Source: Hyphomicrobiales bacterium (GTDB lineage: Bacteria; Pseudomonadota; Alphaproteobacteria; Rhizobiales; Rhizobiaceae). From it: DNA of 64,000 bases. The position numbers and the translations under genes are program-made. Location of the stretch: the NCBI GenBank assembly GCA_900468625.1, contig UBUL01000001.1:25324-89323 (forward strand). Reading direction: 5' to 3'. Shown here piece after piece: positions 41,934-50,984 of this stretch. The notes under the pieces are model-generated. The model ran no database searches. It saw only the letters and a program-made list of their open reading frames with translations, and was not told where the DNA came from. Position 1 is the stretch's first letter; every line of letters begins with the position of its first letter.

Positions 41934-43324
41934 CAGCCGTGGCCCTCCTTGGTAAAGCTGCCGGAGACCGCTTTTCGCTCCTTGAGGAAGGCGGTCGGTT
42001 CTCGAGTCCCAACAAAGCCGCGCGGCTTGATGATCATGACGACCACCATGGCAAGCCCAAAGATCAGCATGCGGTAGAGTTCCGGAGTGAAGTCTTCACC
42101 GAAGAACAATTTGAGGAAACTCATGTTGCGCAGCAATTCGGTACCGCCGACCATGGCGATCGCGGCAATCGCAATACCCTTCAGTGACCCCATGCCGCCG
42201 AGAACGACGATGGCGAGGATCACGGCGGATTCGAGGAACACGAAGGATTCCGGCGAGACGAAGCCCTGACGCGCGGCAAAGAAGGAGCCGGCGAAGCCGC
42301 CGAACATGGCTCCCGTGGCGAAAGCGGTCAGCTTCGTCGTCACGGTATTGATCCCAAGCGACCGGCAGGCGATTTCATCCTCGCGCAACGCTTCCCACGC
42401 ACGTCCGATCGGCATGCGCCGCAACCTGATCGTCACATAAGCGGTCAGCATGCACAGGGCCAGAATGACGTAGAACAGGAAGATCTTGTACCAGGCCGAC
42501 GAAATCGGCAGGCCAAGGGTCCGGACGATATTGTGCGGATCCTTCATATCGAAGGTATAGATGCCGAACAGCGATGCCTTGGTAATGTTGGAGATGCCGA
42601 AACTGCCGTTCGTCACATCAGTCCAGTTGGTCAGCACGATGCGGATGATTTCGCCGAAGGCCAGCGTCACGATCGCCAGATAGTCGCCGCGCAGGCGCAG
42701 AACCGGGAAACCGAGGATCATGCCCCAAAGACCGGCGAGAATGCCGGACAGCGGCAGAAGCAGCCAAAAGGACAGGCCGAAATGCAGCGACAACAGAGAA
42801 TAGGAATAGGCGCCGACCGCGTAGAAGGCGACATAACCCAAATCAAGCAGGCCGGCGAGGCCGACGACGATGTTCAGGCCCCATGCAAGCATCACGTAAA
42901 TGAGGATCTGGATGCCGAAATTGTCGACATAGGTCAGCGAACCCTGCGGCCCCAGGAACGCCACCGCCGCCAGCGGATAGATGAGCAGCAGCACGAGCGC
43001 GATCTTGCTGAAATGTTTGGCGGCGAAGCTTGGTTCACCCTCCACCATGACGACCTTGCCTCTGGCTGCCTTCCGCGCAGCCAGATACGGCTGAACGAAA
43101 ACCGTCATGACGAAGCGGCCAACAGCGGCAATCGCAACAATGGAGGCCAGCAAACCCCAGCGCTGGACGATGATCAGCTTGTTGTCGATGTTCTGGTCGG
43201 TCCTGAGACCGATGTAGAGGACGAACATGCCGAAGGCGATGAGCGCGGTCCAGAAGGCGTCCGTAATCCCTCTCTGGACAAGGCCGGGCGCGGTCTTGCC
43301 TGCAACGAAATTTGAATGTGCCAT
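41933..43324 (-). CDS. braE: Amino-acid ABC transporter permease (LivM type)
   Basis: A 463-residue permease, longer than most LivM proteins because of about 130 N-terminal residues with three or so extra membrane helices and a charged linker (AARKAARGKVVMVEGEPSFAAK). The conserved core begins near YVMLAWGLNIVVGLAGLLDLGYVAFYAVGAYSYSLL and includes MGSLKGIAIAAIAMVGGTELLRNMS. It is 4 bases downstream of braD and overlaps braF by one base. Confidence 0.95.
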   Translation of the reverse strand: MAHSNFVAGKTAPGLVQRGITDAFWTALIAFGMFVLYIGLRTDQNIDNKLIIVQRWGLLASIVAIAAVGRFVMTVFVQPYLAARKAARGKVVMVEGEPSFAAKHFSKIALVLLLIYPLAAVAFLGPQGSLTYVDNFGIQILIYVMLAWGLNIVVGLAGLLDLGYVAFYAVGAYSYSLLSLHFGLSFWLLLPLSGILAGLWGMILGFPVLRLRGDYLAIVTLAFGEIIRIVLTNWTDVTNGSFGISNITKASLFGIYTFDMKDPHNIVRTLGLPISSAWYKIFLFYVILALCMLTAYVTIRLRRMPIGRAWEALREDEIACRSLGINTVTTKLTAFATGAMFGGFAGSFFAARQGFVSPESFVFLESAVILAIVVLGGMGSLKGIAIAAIAMVGGTELLRNMSFLKLFFGEDFTPELYRMLIFGLAMVVVMIIKPRGFVGTREPTAFLKERKAVSGSFTKEGHG

Positions 43325-43328
43325 GGCG

Positions 43329-44231
43329 TTATACCTTTTCGACTTCCGGCCGGCCGAGAATACCCGTCGGCTTGAAGATCAACACGTAGGCCAGGATGCC
43401 GTATGTCGCGACATCCTTATACGCGATAGCGAAATTACCCGACCAGAACGACTCGATGAAGCCGATCATCAGACCGCCGAGAACGGCGCCGGGCAGCGAA
43501 CCGATGCCGCCGAGGACCGCCGCGGTGAAAGCCTTGACGCCCGGTACGAAACCGTCCGTAAAGTTGGCGACCCCATAATACATCAGATACATCGTACCCG
43601 CGACCGCAGCGAGTGCCGCACCCATGATGAAGGTGACGGAAATCGTGCGATCGACATTGATGCCGAGCAACGCCGCCATCTTGCGATCCTGCTCGGTGGC
43701 ACGCTGGGCGCGGCCGAGCGCCGTCTTGTTGACGAGATACCAGAACGCCGCAAGCAGCACCACCGTGACGATGAAGATGATGATCTGCTTCAGCGACACC
43801 GAGACGCCGCCGAAATTGAAGACATCGCCAATCAGTGTCGGGATCGGCTTGTTGCGCGGTCCCTGAGCGACCTGGATGAAGTTCGACAGCACGATCGACA
43901 TGCCGATCGCCGTGATCAGCGGCGCAAGGCGGAACGAACCGCGCAGCGGCCGATAAGCCACGCGCTCGATCACCCAGTTCCAAAGGCTCGTCATCAGCAT
44001 GGCGATGATGAGCATCACCAGCAGCATGATTGCCACCGGCAGACCGGCGAAGAGCGAGACGAGGACCAGATAGGTGATGAGAGCGGCAAAGCCGCCGAGC
44101 ATAAAAACATCACCGTGGGCAAAATTGATCATGCCGATGATGCCGTAAACCATGGTGTAGCCAATGGCGATCAGGCCGTAGATAGACCCGAGAGTCAGCC
44201 CATTTAAGAGCTGCTGGATAAAATAATCCAT
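43329..44231 (-). CDS. braD: Amino-acid ABC transporter permease (LivH type)
   Basis: A 300-residue LivH/BraD permease, first gene of the bra operon. The start MDYFIQQLLNGLTLGSIYGLIAIGYTMVYGIIGMINFAHGDVFMLGGF is close to the family consensus. The signature RATEQDRKMAALLGINVDRTI and GIGSLPGAVLGGLMIGFIESFW are also present. The gap to the next gene upstream (44232-44534) probably contains the operon promoter. Co-transcription with braE, F, G, the small membrane protein and braC is suggested by the tight spacing. Confidence 0.95.
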   Translation of the reverse strand: MDYFIQQLLNGLTLGSIYGLIAIGYTMVYGIIGMINFAHGDVFMLGGFAALITYLVLVSLFAGLPVAIMLLVMLIIAMLMTSLWNWVIERVAYRPLRGSFRLAPLITAIGMSIVLSNFIQVAQGPRNKPIPTLIGDVFNFGGVSVSLKQIIIFIVTVVLLAAFWYLVNKTALGRAQRATEQDRKMAALLGINVDRTISVTFIMGAALAAVAGTMYLMYYGVANFTDGFVPGVKAFTAAVLGGIGSLPGAVLGGLMIGFIESFWSGNFAIAYKDVATYGILAYVLIFKPTGILGRPEVEKV

Positions 44232-44534
44232 ATGTCATTTCCCCTGGATGCGGCGCAAGCGACCACATCTCTTATTACTTTTTTTGGTGCCTTCGAGAGG
44301 CCCGTGACCGCGATTCCATACTGCTTTCGAAGGAAATGTGAAGCCAAAAAGGCAAGAAATTGACAAATTCTTTTCAAATCGCCGTGCGCTGATGCGAATC
44401 AGACCAAAAATAATACAAAAGCGGCAGCTTATGGCTCAAATTTAGCCAAAACCGTTTGGCGACATGTCCGCTCTGAAAAGCTTTTGTCAGCCACGGGCTG
44501 GTCAAGCCCGCGGCCATCGACTGCAGCCCGGCGG
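44232..44534. other. Intergenic region upstream of braD
   Basis: No gene is seen. The region is AT-richer than its neighbours (about 44270-44440), consistent with the bra promoter and the end of the upstream oxidoreductase transcript. I could not identify a convincing operator or intrinsic terminator. Confidence 0.5.
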
Positions 44535-46961
44535 CTACGAGCGCATCCGCGCGCCATCCGCATCAAACAGCGGTTCGACCTGAAGCCTTGCCGGTAGAAG
44601 CTCGCCGAGCAATTCGATCGCCCAGCTCTGCGTCTCGCCGGCGATTTCCTTCGGCACATAGCCGATGGCGACCGAAAGGCCGGAAGCATGGGCATAACCG
44701 CCCGACGTTACCCAGCCGCAGACCGCGCCGTTGTGATAAATGGGCTCATCGCCGATGACGTCGGCGTCTTTGGCCGCAAGAACGAAGGTGCGCAGCCTAA
44801 ACGTCCCGCCCTCCGCCTTCTCCTTGGCAGCGCCGGCCTTGCCGATGAAATCGGCTTCCTTGGACAGCGCCACGAATCGGCCGAGGCCGGCTTCGAGCGG
44901 CCCGTAGAGCGGCCGGTATTCGCGCGCCCAGCTGCCATAGGACTTGTCGAGACGCAGCGCGTTCAGCGCCCTGAGACCAAAGAGCCGAATGCCGAACTCC
45001 GCGCCCTCCCGCATCAGAAGGTCGAAGATGTAGCGCTGATGCTCCGGCTTCATCCAGATCTCGTAGCCAAGATCGCCCGTATAGGAGACGCGGCCTACGA
45101 TGGCAGGCGCCATGCCGAGATCCATACGACGGATGGACATGAAGGGGAACGCTGCCGAGGAAAGGTCCTGATGGGTCAGCTTCTGCAAGAGCTTGCGGGC
45201 ATTCGGGCCGGCGATCGAAAGCCCGAGCAGCGAAAGGCCGAGTGCCTGGAGCTCGACCGAGCCATCCTTCGGCAACAGACTCTCGAACCAGCGCATGTGG
45301 TAGGCTTCGGCGATGCCGGAACCGATGAGAAGGAAATCCGACTCTCCAAGCTTCGCCAGCGTGAAATCGCCGATCAGCTTGCCGTCGTGCTTCAGCATCG
45401 GCGCCAGCGTCATGCGGCCGGTGGCCGGAATGCGGCAAGTCAGCAGCCTGTCGAGGAAAGCCTCCGCCCCCGGTCCCTTGACCGAATATTTGGCAAAGCC
45501 GGACGTCTCCATCAGGCCGACGCTCTCGCGCACCGCCTTGGCTTCGGCGCCGACGACGTCGAAGTCGTTGGAGCGGCGCCAGGAGAATTGATCGGCCTCA
45601 CCTTGTGGGGCAAACCACAGAGCCTGTTCGAGGCCGTAATAGGCGCCGAAGACGCCGCCGGCCTCCCTCAGTCTGTCGTAGATCGGCGTCGTCAGCAGCG
45701 GCCGCGCAGCCGGCAGCTCCTCGTTCGGATAGCGGATGGAGAAGCGGCGGGCATAGTTTTCGCGCACCTTGGTGTTCGTATAGGCGAGCGTCGCATAATC
45801 GCCGTAGCGGGAGACATCCATGGCGAAGACATCGAAGCCCGGATCGCCATAGATCATCCAGTTGGCGAGCGCGAGACCCACGCCGCCGCCCTGGCTGAAG
45901 CCGGCCATGACGGCGCAGGCCGACCAGTAATTGCGCAAGCCGCGCACCGGGCCGACAAGCGGATTGCCATCCGGCGAGAAGGTGAAGGGGCCGTTGATGA
46001 TCTTCTTGATGCCGGCATTGTTGAAGGCCGGGAAATGTCGGAAGCCCACTTCCAGCTCCGGCGTGATACGCTCGATATCCTCTGCCAGCAGCTCGTGGCC
46101 GAAATCCCAGGGCGTTGTCACCGGCGACCATGGGCGGCAGGCCTTCTCATAGGTGCCCATCAGCATGCCCTGGCGTTCCTGGCGCAGATAGATCTCGCCA
46201 TCGAAGTCGACGCAGTGCATCAGCTCCTTGCCCGTGGTCCTGTTGAAGTCGACGACCTCGGGCATGTCCTCGGTGATCAGGTACATATGTTCCATCGCGA
46301 GCACCGGCAGTTCCAGCCCCACCATGCGGCCGACTTCGCGCGCCCAGAGACCGGCGGCGTTGACGACATGCTCGGCGATGATCTCGCCCTGATTGGTGAT
46401 GACGCGCCAGGAACCATCCTCGCGCTGCACCAGCTCTTCCACCTTGGTATGCAGGTAGATCTCGGCACCGTTCTTCTTGGCGGAGCGGGCATAGGCATGC
46501 GTGGTGCCATAGGGGTCGAGATGACCTTCGACGGGATCGTAAAGAGCGCCGACGAACTGATCGGGATCGAGGAGCGGCATCATCTCATGCGCTTCCTTCG
46601 GCGTCAGCAGCGTCGCTTCAAGACCATTGTAGCGGCCCTTGGCGAGAATGGATTTCAGCCAGTCGAAGCGCTGCGGGGTGGCCGCCAGCATCAGGCCGGA
46701 AGTCAGGTGCAGGCCGATATCCTGGCCGGAATATTCCTCGATCTCCTTGTAGAGCTCGACCGTATATTTCTGCAGCTTGGCGACATTCGGATCTCCGTTG
46801 ATCGTATGCATGCCGCCGGCTGCATGCCAGGTCGAGCCGGATGTCAGCTCGGAGCGCTCCAGCAGCACCACATCCGTCCAGCCGAACTTGGTGAGGTGAT
46901 AGAGCACCGAACATCCGACGACACCGCCACCGATGACGACGACCTTGGCATGGCTTTTCAT
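44535..46961 (-). CDS. Dimethylglycine-dehydrogenase-like FAD oxidoreductase with GcvT domain
   Basis: An 808-residue enzyme with an N-terminal DAO-type FAD domain (VVVIGGGVVGCSVLYHL) and a C-terminal aminomethyltransferase (GcvT-like, folate-binding) domain from about residue 430. SGSTWHAAGGMH contains the His (H46) that carries covalent FAD in dimethylglycine dehydrogenases. This family demethylates N-methyl amino acids and passes the one-carbon unit to tetrahydrofolate. It lies about 220 bases after soxG on the same strand, and together they would take dimethylglycine to sarcosine to glycine. The exact substrate (dimethylglycine, sarcosine or another N-methyl compound) is inferred. Confidence 0.9.
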   Translation of the reverse strand: MKSHAKVVVIGGGVVGCSVLYHLTKFGWTDVVLLERSELTSGSTWHAAGGMHTINGDPNVAKLQKYTVELYKEIEEYSGQDIGLHLTSGLMLAATPQRFDWLKSILAKGRYNGLEATLLTPKEAHEMMPLLDPDQFVGALYDPVEGHLDPYGTTHAYARSAKKNGAEIYLHTKVEELVQREDGSWRVITNQGEIIAEHVVNAAGLWAREVGRMVGLELPVLAMEHMYLITEDMPEVVDFNRTTGKELMHCVDFDGEIYLRQERQGMLMGTYEKACRPWSPVTTPWDFGHELLAEDIERITPELEVGFRHFPAFNNAGIKKIINGPFTFSPDGNPLVGPVRGLRNYWSACAVMAGFSQGGGVGLALANWMIYGDPGFDVFAMDVSRYGDYATLAYTNTKVRENYARRFSIRYPNEELPAARPLLTTPIYDRLREAGGVFGAYYGLEQALWFAPQGEADQFSWRRSNDFDVVGAEAKAVRESVGLMETSGFAKYSVKGPGAEAFLDRLLTCRIPATGRMTLAPMLKHDGKLIGDFTLAKLGESDFLLIGSGIAEAYHMRWFESLLPKDGSVELQALGLSLLGLSIAGPNARKLLQKLTHQDLSSAAFPFMSIRRMDLGMAPAIVGRVSYTGDLGYEIWMKPEHQRYIFDLLMREGAEFGIRLFGLRALNALRLDKSYGSWAREYRPLYGPLEAGLGRFVALSKEADFIGKAGAAKEKAEGGTFRLRTFVLAAKDADVIGDEPIYHNGAVCGWVTSGGYAHASGLSVAIGYVPKEIAGETQSWAIELLGELLPARLQVEPLFDADGARMRS

Positions 46962-47179
46962 TGGGAATCCCCTGTTTTCGGCACGAAGCCGCCGGGTGTC
47001 TTCCCGCGCGACCGGCCGTATTTGAGAGGAAACCTAGAGACTATCCGAGAGGCCAAATAGCCCGAACTGCGAAACCGATATGTCTGTTTGCGCCATCGCA
47101 ATTGTTCGGATCGCGCCATCAGGCATCAGAACGGCAAGCCGTCCGGCAAGGCATCCAAGGTCCGACGGCGCTAGGCTTT

Positions 47180-47734
47180 TCAGTCGGCGAAACCGGCCGT
47201 AAGCGCGAACTCCCGTCCCATCTCCATGATCTCTTCGAACACGCTGCCGGCATAGGAGCGCGGCACGATGATTTCGAAACGATCGGGGCCGGTGCGGGCA
47301 ACATTGGCGCTGACATGGCAGCAGAGCATATTGGCCGATTGTCCCTCGGCAAAAACCTGCGGGTGCAGATCGACGGCCACGCATTTGGCGAGAATCCGGC
47401 GGACACTGGGGCCGGAAATGCGAAGCATGACGCGACCGTCGCTTTGCTCGAAAAACGAAACCTTGGCCGGATCGAGGGTGAAGAGATCTCGCGCCACGCT
47501 ATCGGCGCCGAGTGTCTCCGATATAACAAACCATTCTCTAGGCCCGACATCGCGAACCGATGCGTCCTTCAACGCCTTCAGGCTTGCCAGAACGCTGTCC
47601 TGATCCCCCGCTTTGCCGAGCACGGAGAAGATGGCCGGACGACGCACGACGGCGAGATGATTCGGATTGGCGGCAGCCTCGAAGCCGGAAATATGATCTT
47701 CCAGCACATGCCTGTTCTGAAACGCGACGCTCAT
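47180..47734 (-). CDS. soxG: Sarcosine oxidase gamma subunit
   Basis: A 184-residue SoxG, the smallest-but-one subunit of heterotetrameric sarcosine oxidase. It is related to the GcvT fold and contacts the alpha subunit. Recognisable stretches are LGPREWFVIS-like VGPREWFVISE, VSFFEQSDGRVMLRISGPSVRRILAKCVAVDLHPQVF and ARTGPDRFEIIVPRSYAGSVFEEI. It starts 8 bases after soxA. The 218-base gap to the next gene downstream shows no gene or clear terminator. Confidence 0.92.
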   Translation of the reverse strand: MSVAFQNRHVLEDHISGFEAAANPNHLAVVRRPAIFSVLGKAGDQDSVLASLKALKDASVRDVGPREWFVISETLGADSVARDLFTLDPAKVSFFEQSDGRVMLRISGPSVRRILAKCVAVDLHPQVFAEGQSANMLCCHVSANVARTGPDRFEIIVPRSYAGSVFEEIMEMGREFALTAGFAD

Positions 47735-47741
47735 CGATCCA

Positions 47742-50699
47742 TCACCCCAAAAGCTTCTTGTTGTCCGGATCGACGAAGACGGGGCTGCAGACCTCCGCCG
47801 CCACTTCCTCGCCCCGCAATCCGTCCCAGACGACTACACGCTCGCCGATACGCTCCCGGCCGGACTTCAGGAAAGCGAGCGCGATGGAATGGCCGAGCGT
47901 CGGCGAGAAGCAGGCCGAGGAGACATGCCCCTGATCGTTGACCGTCGAAGGTCTCGCACCCTCTTTCAAAATATGTGCGCCCGCCTGAATTTCCTTCGCC
48001 GTGTCGATCGGCTTCAAGCCGACAAGCTGGCCGCGGTCGGCAGCGGTCAGGCCGAAGCGGGTCGACAGTCTCTTGCCGATGAAATCCGGCTTCTGCGTCG
48101 ACATCATACGGCCGAGCCCGACATCATCAGGCGTCGTGCGGCCATCGAGTTCGTTATGGGTGACATGCCCCTTCTCGATGCGCAGCACGTTGAGCGCTTC
48201 GACGCCGTAAGGGCAGATGCCGTGCGCCTTGCCGGCCTCCATGATGGCATCGGCCACCGCCTCACCGTAGCCGGCGGGCACGGCGAGTTCAAAGGCCAGC
48301 TCGCCCGAGAAGGAGATGCGGAACAGGCGCGCCCTGAGCCCGCCCTTCAGCATGACTTCGGCAGCGGCGAGGAATGGGAAGAACGCGTCGGAAATATCGT
48401 CTTCGACGATCTGCTCCAGCACCAGCCGCGCCTTAGGGCCGGCAATCGCCATCTGCGCCCACTGATCGGACGAGGACACGAAACGAACGTCGAGCTGCGG
48501 CCAGAGCGTCTGCGCTGCGAATTCCATATGCGTCATCACCTCGCCGGCCATCGCCGTCGTGGTCGTCATGAAGAAATGATCAGGCGTCAGCCGGCTCGTT
48601 GTCCCGTCGTCGAAGATCATGCCGTCTTCGCGCAGCATCAATCCGTACCGCGCCTTGCCGATCGGCAGTTTCAGGAAAGCGTTGGAATAGAGGCGATTGA
48701 GAAACTCCGCCGCGTCCTTGCCGAAAATCTCGATCTTGCCGAGGGTCGACACATCGCACAGGCCGACATTGTTGCGCACGTTCACGACTTCGCGGTCGAC
48801 GCTGTCGCGCCAGCCCTTCTCGCCCGGCCGGGCAAACCAGGAGGAACGATACCAAAGGCCGGCCTCCACGAAGGCGGCACCGTTCTTCTTCGCCCAGCCA
48901 TGCAGCGGCGATTCTCTGACCGGCTGCGCGTGCTTGTCGCGCGCCGTGCCCGCCAGAGCGCCGAAGGAGACCGGCGTGTAGAACGGCCGAAACGTCGTCG
49001 TGCCGACGGCCGCCGGGCTGACGCCGCGCATGCCGGCAATGATGCCGGCAGCGTTGACATTGCCGAGCTTGCCCTGGTCCGTGGCCATTCCGCTCGTCGT
49101 GTAGCGCTTGGCGTGTTCCACATGGCCGAAGCCTTCGCGCAAGGCGAGGCCCAGATCCTTTGCATGGACATCGTTTTGGAAATCGACAAATGCCTTGTCC
49201 TTTGCGCCGGGCACGTGCCAGATCGCCGCAAAGGACGGATCATATTCGCCCTCGACCTCGGGCAGATCTTCCGCATGAGCCAGGCGGCCCAGGCTTTCGA
49301 TGACCAGCCGCGCCTTTTGCGCACCATCGGCGAGGCAGCCGGAAACGCTCTCGATACCGGCGGCCGAGCCGGCAATCTCCAATTCGCCGCCGACGAGCGG
49401 CGCCATGAAGGCCTGCTTCTCGTGCGACCAGACCGGCTTGGCGCCGCGCTGGCAGGCAAGATGGATGATCGGAGACCAGCCACCCGACATGGCAAGCGCA
49501 TCGCAGGCGATGAGCTCATCCAGGCCGCCGCGATCGGCGATGACGCCGCTGATGCGATACTTGCCCTTGGTCGCATGGACGGTTGCTCCATGCACCACCC
49601 GAACGCCCTGAGGAGCGGCATCGGCCGATGCGACGCGCGTGTCGAGGATCGCCGAAATCTCGACGCCTTCAGCGGCGAGATCAGCCGCAGTTCGGTAGCC
49701 GGAGCCGCCATTGGTAAAGACGGCGACCTTCTGCCCGGCAACGACACCATAGCGGTTGAGATAGCTGCGCATGGCGCCGGCCATCATCACGCCAGGGCGA
49801 TCATTGCCGCCAAACACCAGCGGCCGCTCTTCTGCGCCGGATGCGAGGATGGCGCGCTTCGCGGCGATGCGCCAGAGACGCTCGACCGGCAGATCGGGCG
49901 ATGGCATCGCAACATGCTTCTGCACCTTCTCGACCGCGCCGAAGACATTGTCGTCATACCAGCCGAACACGGTGGTACGCGGCATCAAGCTCACGTTCTC
50001 GAAACTCTGCAGTTCCTCCAATGTCGCCTGGACGAAAGCATCCGAGGAAGCACCGCCGATCGTCAGCCGTTCCGACAACAGCGAGCCGCCAAGTCGAAAA
50101 CCTTCATCTGCCAGCACGACGCGCAGACCGACACGGGCGGCGGTCAAAGCCGCCATCAATCCCGCCGGCCCCGAACCGATGACCAGCAGGTCGCAATGCG
50201 CCCAGGCCTTTTCGTAACGGTCCGGGTCGGCCTGCATCGCAGCCTTGCCGAGGCCGGCGGCACGTCGGATGATCGGCTCGTAGACCTTTTCCCAGAAAGC
50301 AGCCGGCCACATGAAGGTCTTGTAGTAGAAGCCCGCGCCGAGGAAGGGCGAGAACAAGCTGTTGACCGAGCCGATATCATACTTCAGCGACGGCCAGCGG
50401 TTCTGGCTCGCGGCCGTCATGCCCTGATAAAGCTCGGCAACGGTGGCGCGCGTATTCGGCTCGGTGCGCCCGTCCTTGCCGATGGTGACGAGTGCGTTGG
50501 GCTCGGCCGACCCCGCCGTCAGAATGCCGCGCGGGCGATGGTATTTGAAGCTGCGGCCGACCAGCAGCTGGTCATTGGCGAGCAGAGCGGCAGCGAGCGT
50601 ATCCCCCTCAAGACCCTTCATCCCCTTGCCGTCGAACTGGAAGGAAAGCGGGCGGCCGCGATTGACGAGACCGCCGCTCGACAGACGATAAGCAGTCAT
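47742..50699 (-). CDS. soxA: Sarcosine oxidase alpha subunit
   Basis: A 985-residue SoxA. An N-terminal 2Fe-2S-ferredoxin-like fold precedes an NAD-binding oxidoreductase domain (LLVIGSGPAGLMAALTAARVG) and a C-terminal GcvT-type tetrahydrofolate-binding domain. The YHRPRGILTAGSAEPNALV stretch near the start is typical. It forms the noncovalent NAD- and folate-binding part of the enzyme, which oxidises sarcosine to glycine and makes 5,10-methylene-tetrahydrofolate and hydrogen peroxide. It overlaps soxD by four bases (ATGA) and precedes soxG by 8 bases. Confidence 0.96.
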   Translation of the reverse strand: MTAYRLSSGGLVNRGRPLSFQFDGKGMKGLEGDTLAAALLANDQLLVGRSFKYHRPRGILTAGSAEPNALVTIGKDGRTEPNTRATVAELYQGMTAASQNRWPSLKYDIGSVNSLFSPFLGAGFYYKTFMWPAAFWEKVYEPIIRRAAGLGKAAMQADPDRYEKAWAHCDLLVIGSGPAGLMAALTAARVGLRVVLADEGFRLGGSLLSERLTIGGASSDAFVQATLEELQSFENVSLMPRTTVFGWYDDNVFGAVEKVQKHVAMPSPDLPVERLWRIAAKRAILASGAEERPLVFGGNDRPGVMMAGAMRSYLNRYGVVAGQKVAVFTNGGSGYRTAADLAAEGVEISAILDTRVASADAAPQGVRVVHGATVHATKGKYRISGVIADRGGLDELIACDALAMSGGWSPIIHLACQRGAKPVWSHEKQAFMAPLVGGELEIAGSAAGIESVSGCLADGAQKARLVIESLGRLAHAEDLPEVEGEYDPSFAAIWHVPGAKDKAFVDFQNDVHAKDLGLALREGFGHVEHAKRYTTSGMATDQGKLGNVNAAGIIAGMRGVSPAAVGTTTFRPFYTPVSFGALAGTARDKHAQPVRESPLHGWAKKNGAAFVEAGLWYRSSWFARPGEKGWRDSVDREVVNVRNNVGLCDVSTLGKIEIFGKDAAEFLNRLYSNAFLKLPIGKARYGLMLREDGMIFDDGTTSRLTPDHFFMTTTTAMAGEVMTHMEFAAQTLWPQLDVRFVSSSDQWAQMAIAGPKARLVLEQIVEDDISDAFFPFLAAAEVMLKGGLRARLFRISFSGELAFELAVPAGYGEAVADAIMEAGKAHGICPYGVEALNVLRIEKGHVTHNELDGRTTPDDVGLGRMMSTQKPDFIGKRLSTRFGLTAADRGQLVGLKPIDTAKEIQAGAHILKEGARPSTVNDQGHVSSACFSPTLGHSIALAFLKSGRERIGERVVVWDGLRGEEVAAEVCSPVFVDPDNKKLLG

Positions 50700-50971
50700 C
50701 TTCCCGCCTCCTTCGCCTTGTCCTCGGCATCTGTAACGGAAAAGACTTCATGGGTGACATTGCTGCGGTCGACGATCAGCCAGCGGCGGCAACCGGCGCT
50801 GTGGTGCCAATATTCCTGAATTCGGCCGCGCTCGTTGTCGCGGATGAAGACATAGCGGTTCCAGTCCTCATCCGGCGCGGCCGGCGCCGGGCGGACGACG
50901 GAAGCGCCGCGGATGGAGAATTCTTCCTTGGGTCGCACGCCGCAATGCGGGCAGTTGATCAAGCTTGCCAT
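50696..50971 (-). CDS. soxD: Sarcosine oxidase delta subunit
   Basis: A 91-residue SoxD, a small zinc-binding subunit. The ligands are seen as LINCPHCG near the start and HHSAGCRRW later (Cys, Cys, His, Cys). The conserved EFSIRG and DWNRYVFIRDNERGRIQEYWHHSAGC blocks fit the family. ATG 50971 gives the start MASLINCPHCG; the frame continues upstream over the soxB end and that extension is rejected. It lies 13 bases after soxB. Confidence 0.95.
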   Translation of the reverse strand: MASLINCPHCGVRPKEEFSIRGASVVRPAPAAPDEDWNRYVFIRDNERGRIQEYWHHSAGCRRWLIVDRSNVTHEVFSVTDAEDKAKEAGR

Positions 50972-50984
50972 TGGTATCGTGCCC

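Noticed and set aside
44688..47060. A 790-codon open frame opposite the dimethylglycine-dehydrogenase-like gene
   Set aside because: Composition and position mark it as an antisense shadow; the minus-strand protein has all family motifs.
47889..50819. A 976-codon open frame on the plus strand opposite soxA
   Set aside because: It is a shadow of the high-GC soxA coding strand. The product is Arg/Asp/Ala-rich with no family pattern, while the minus strand encodes a complete SoxA.
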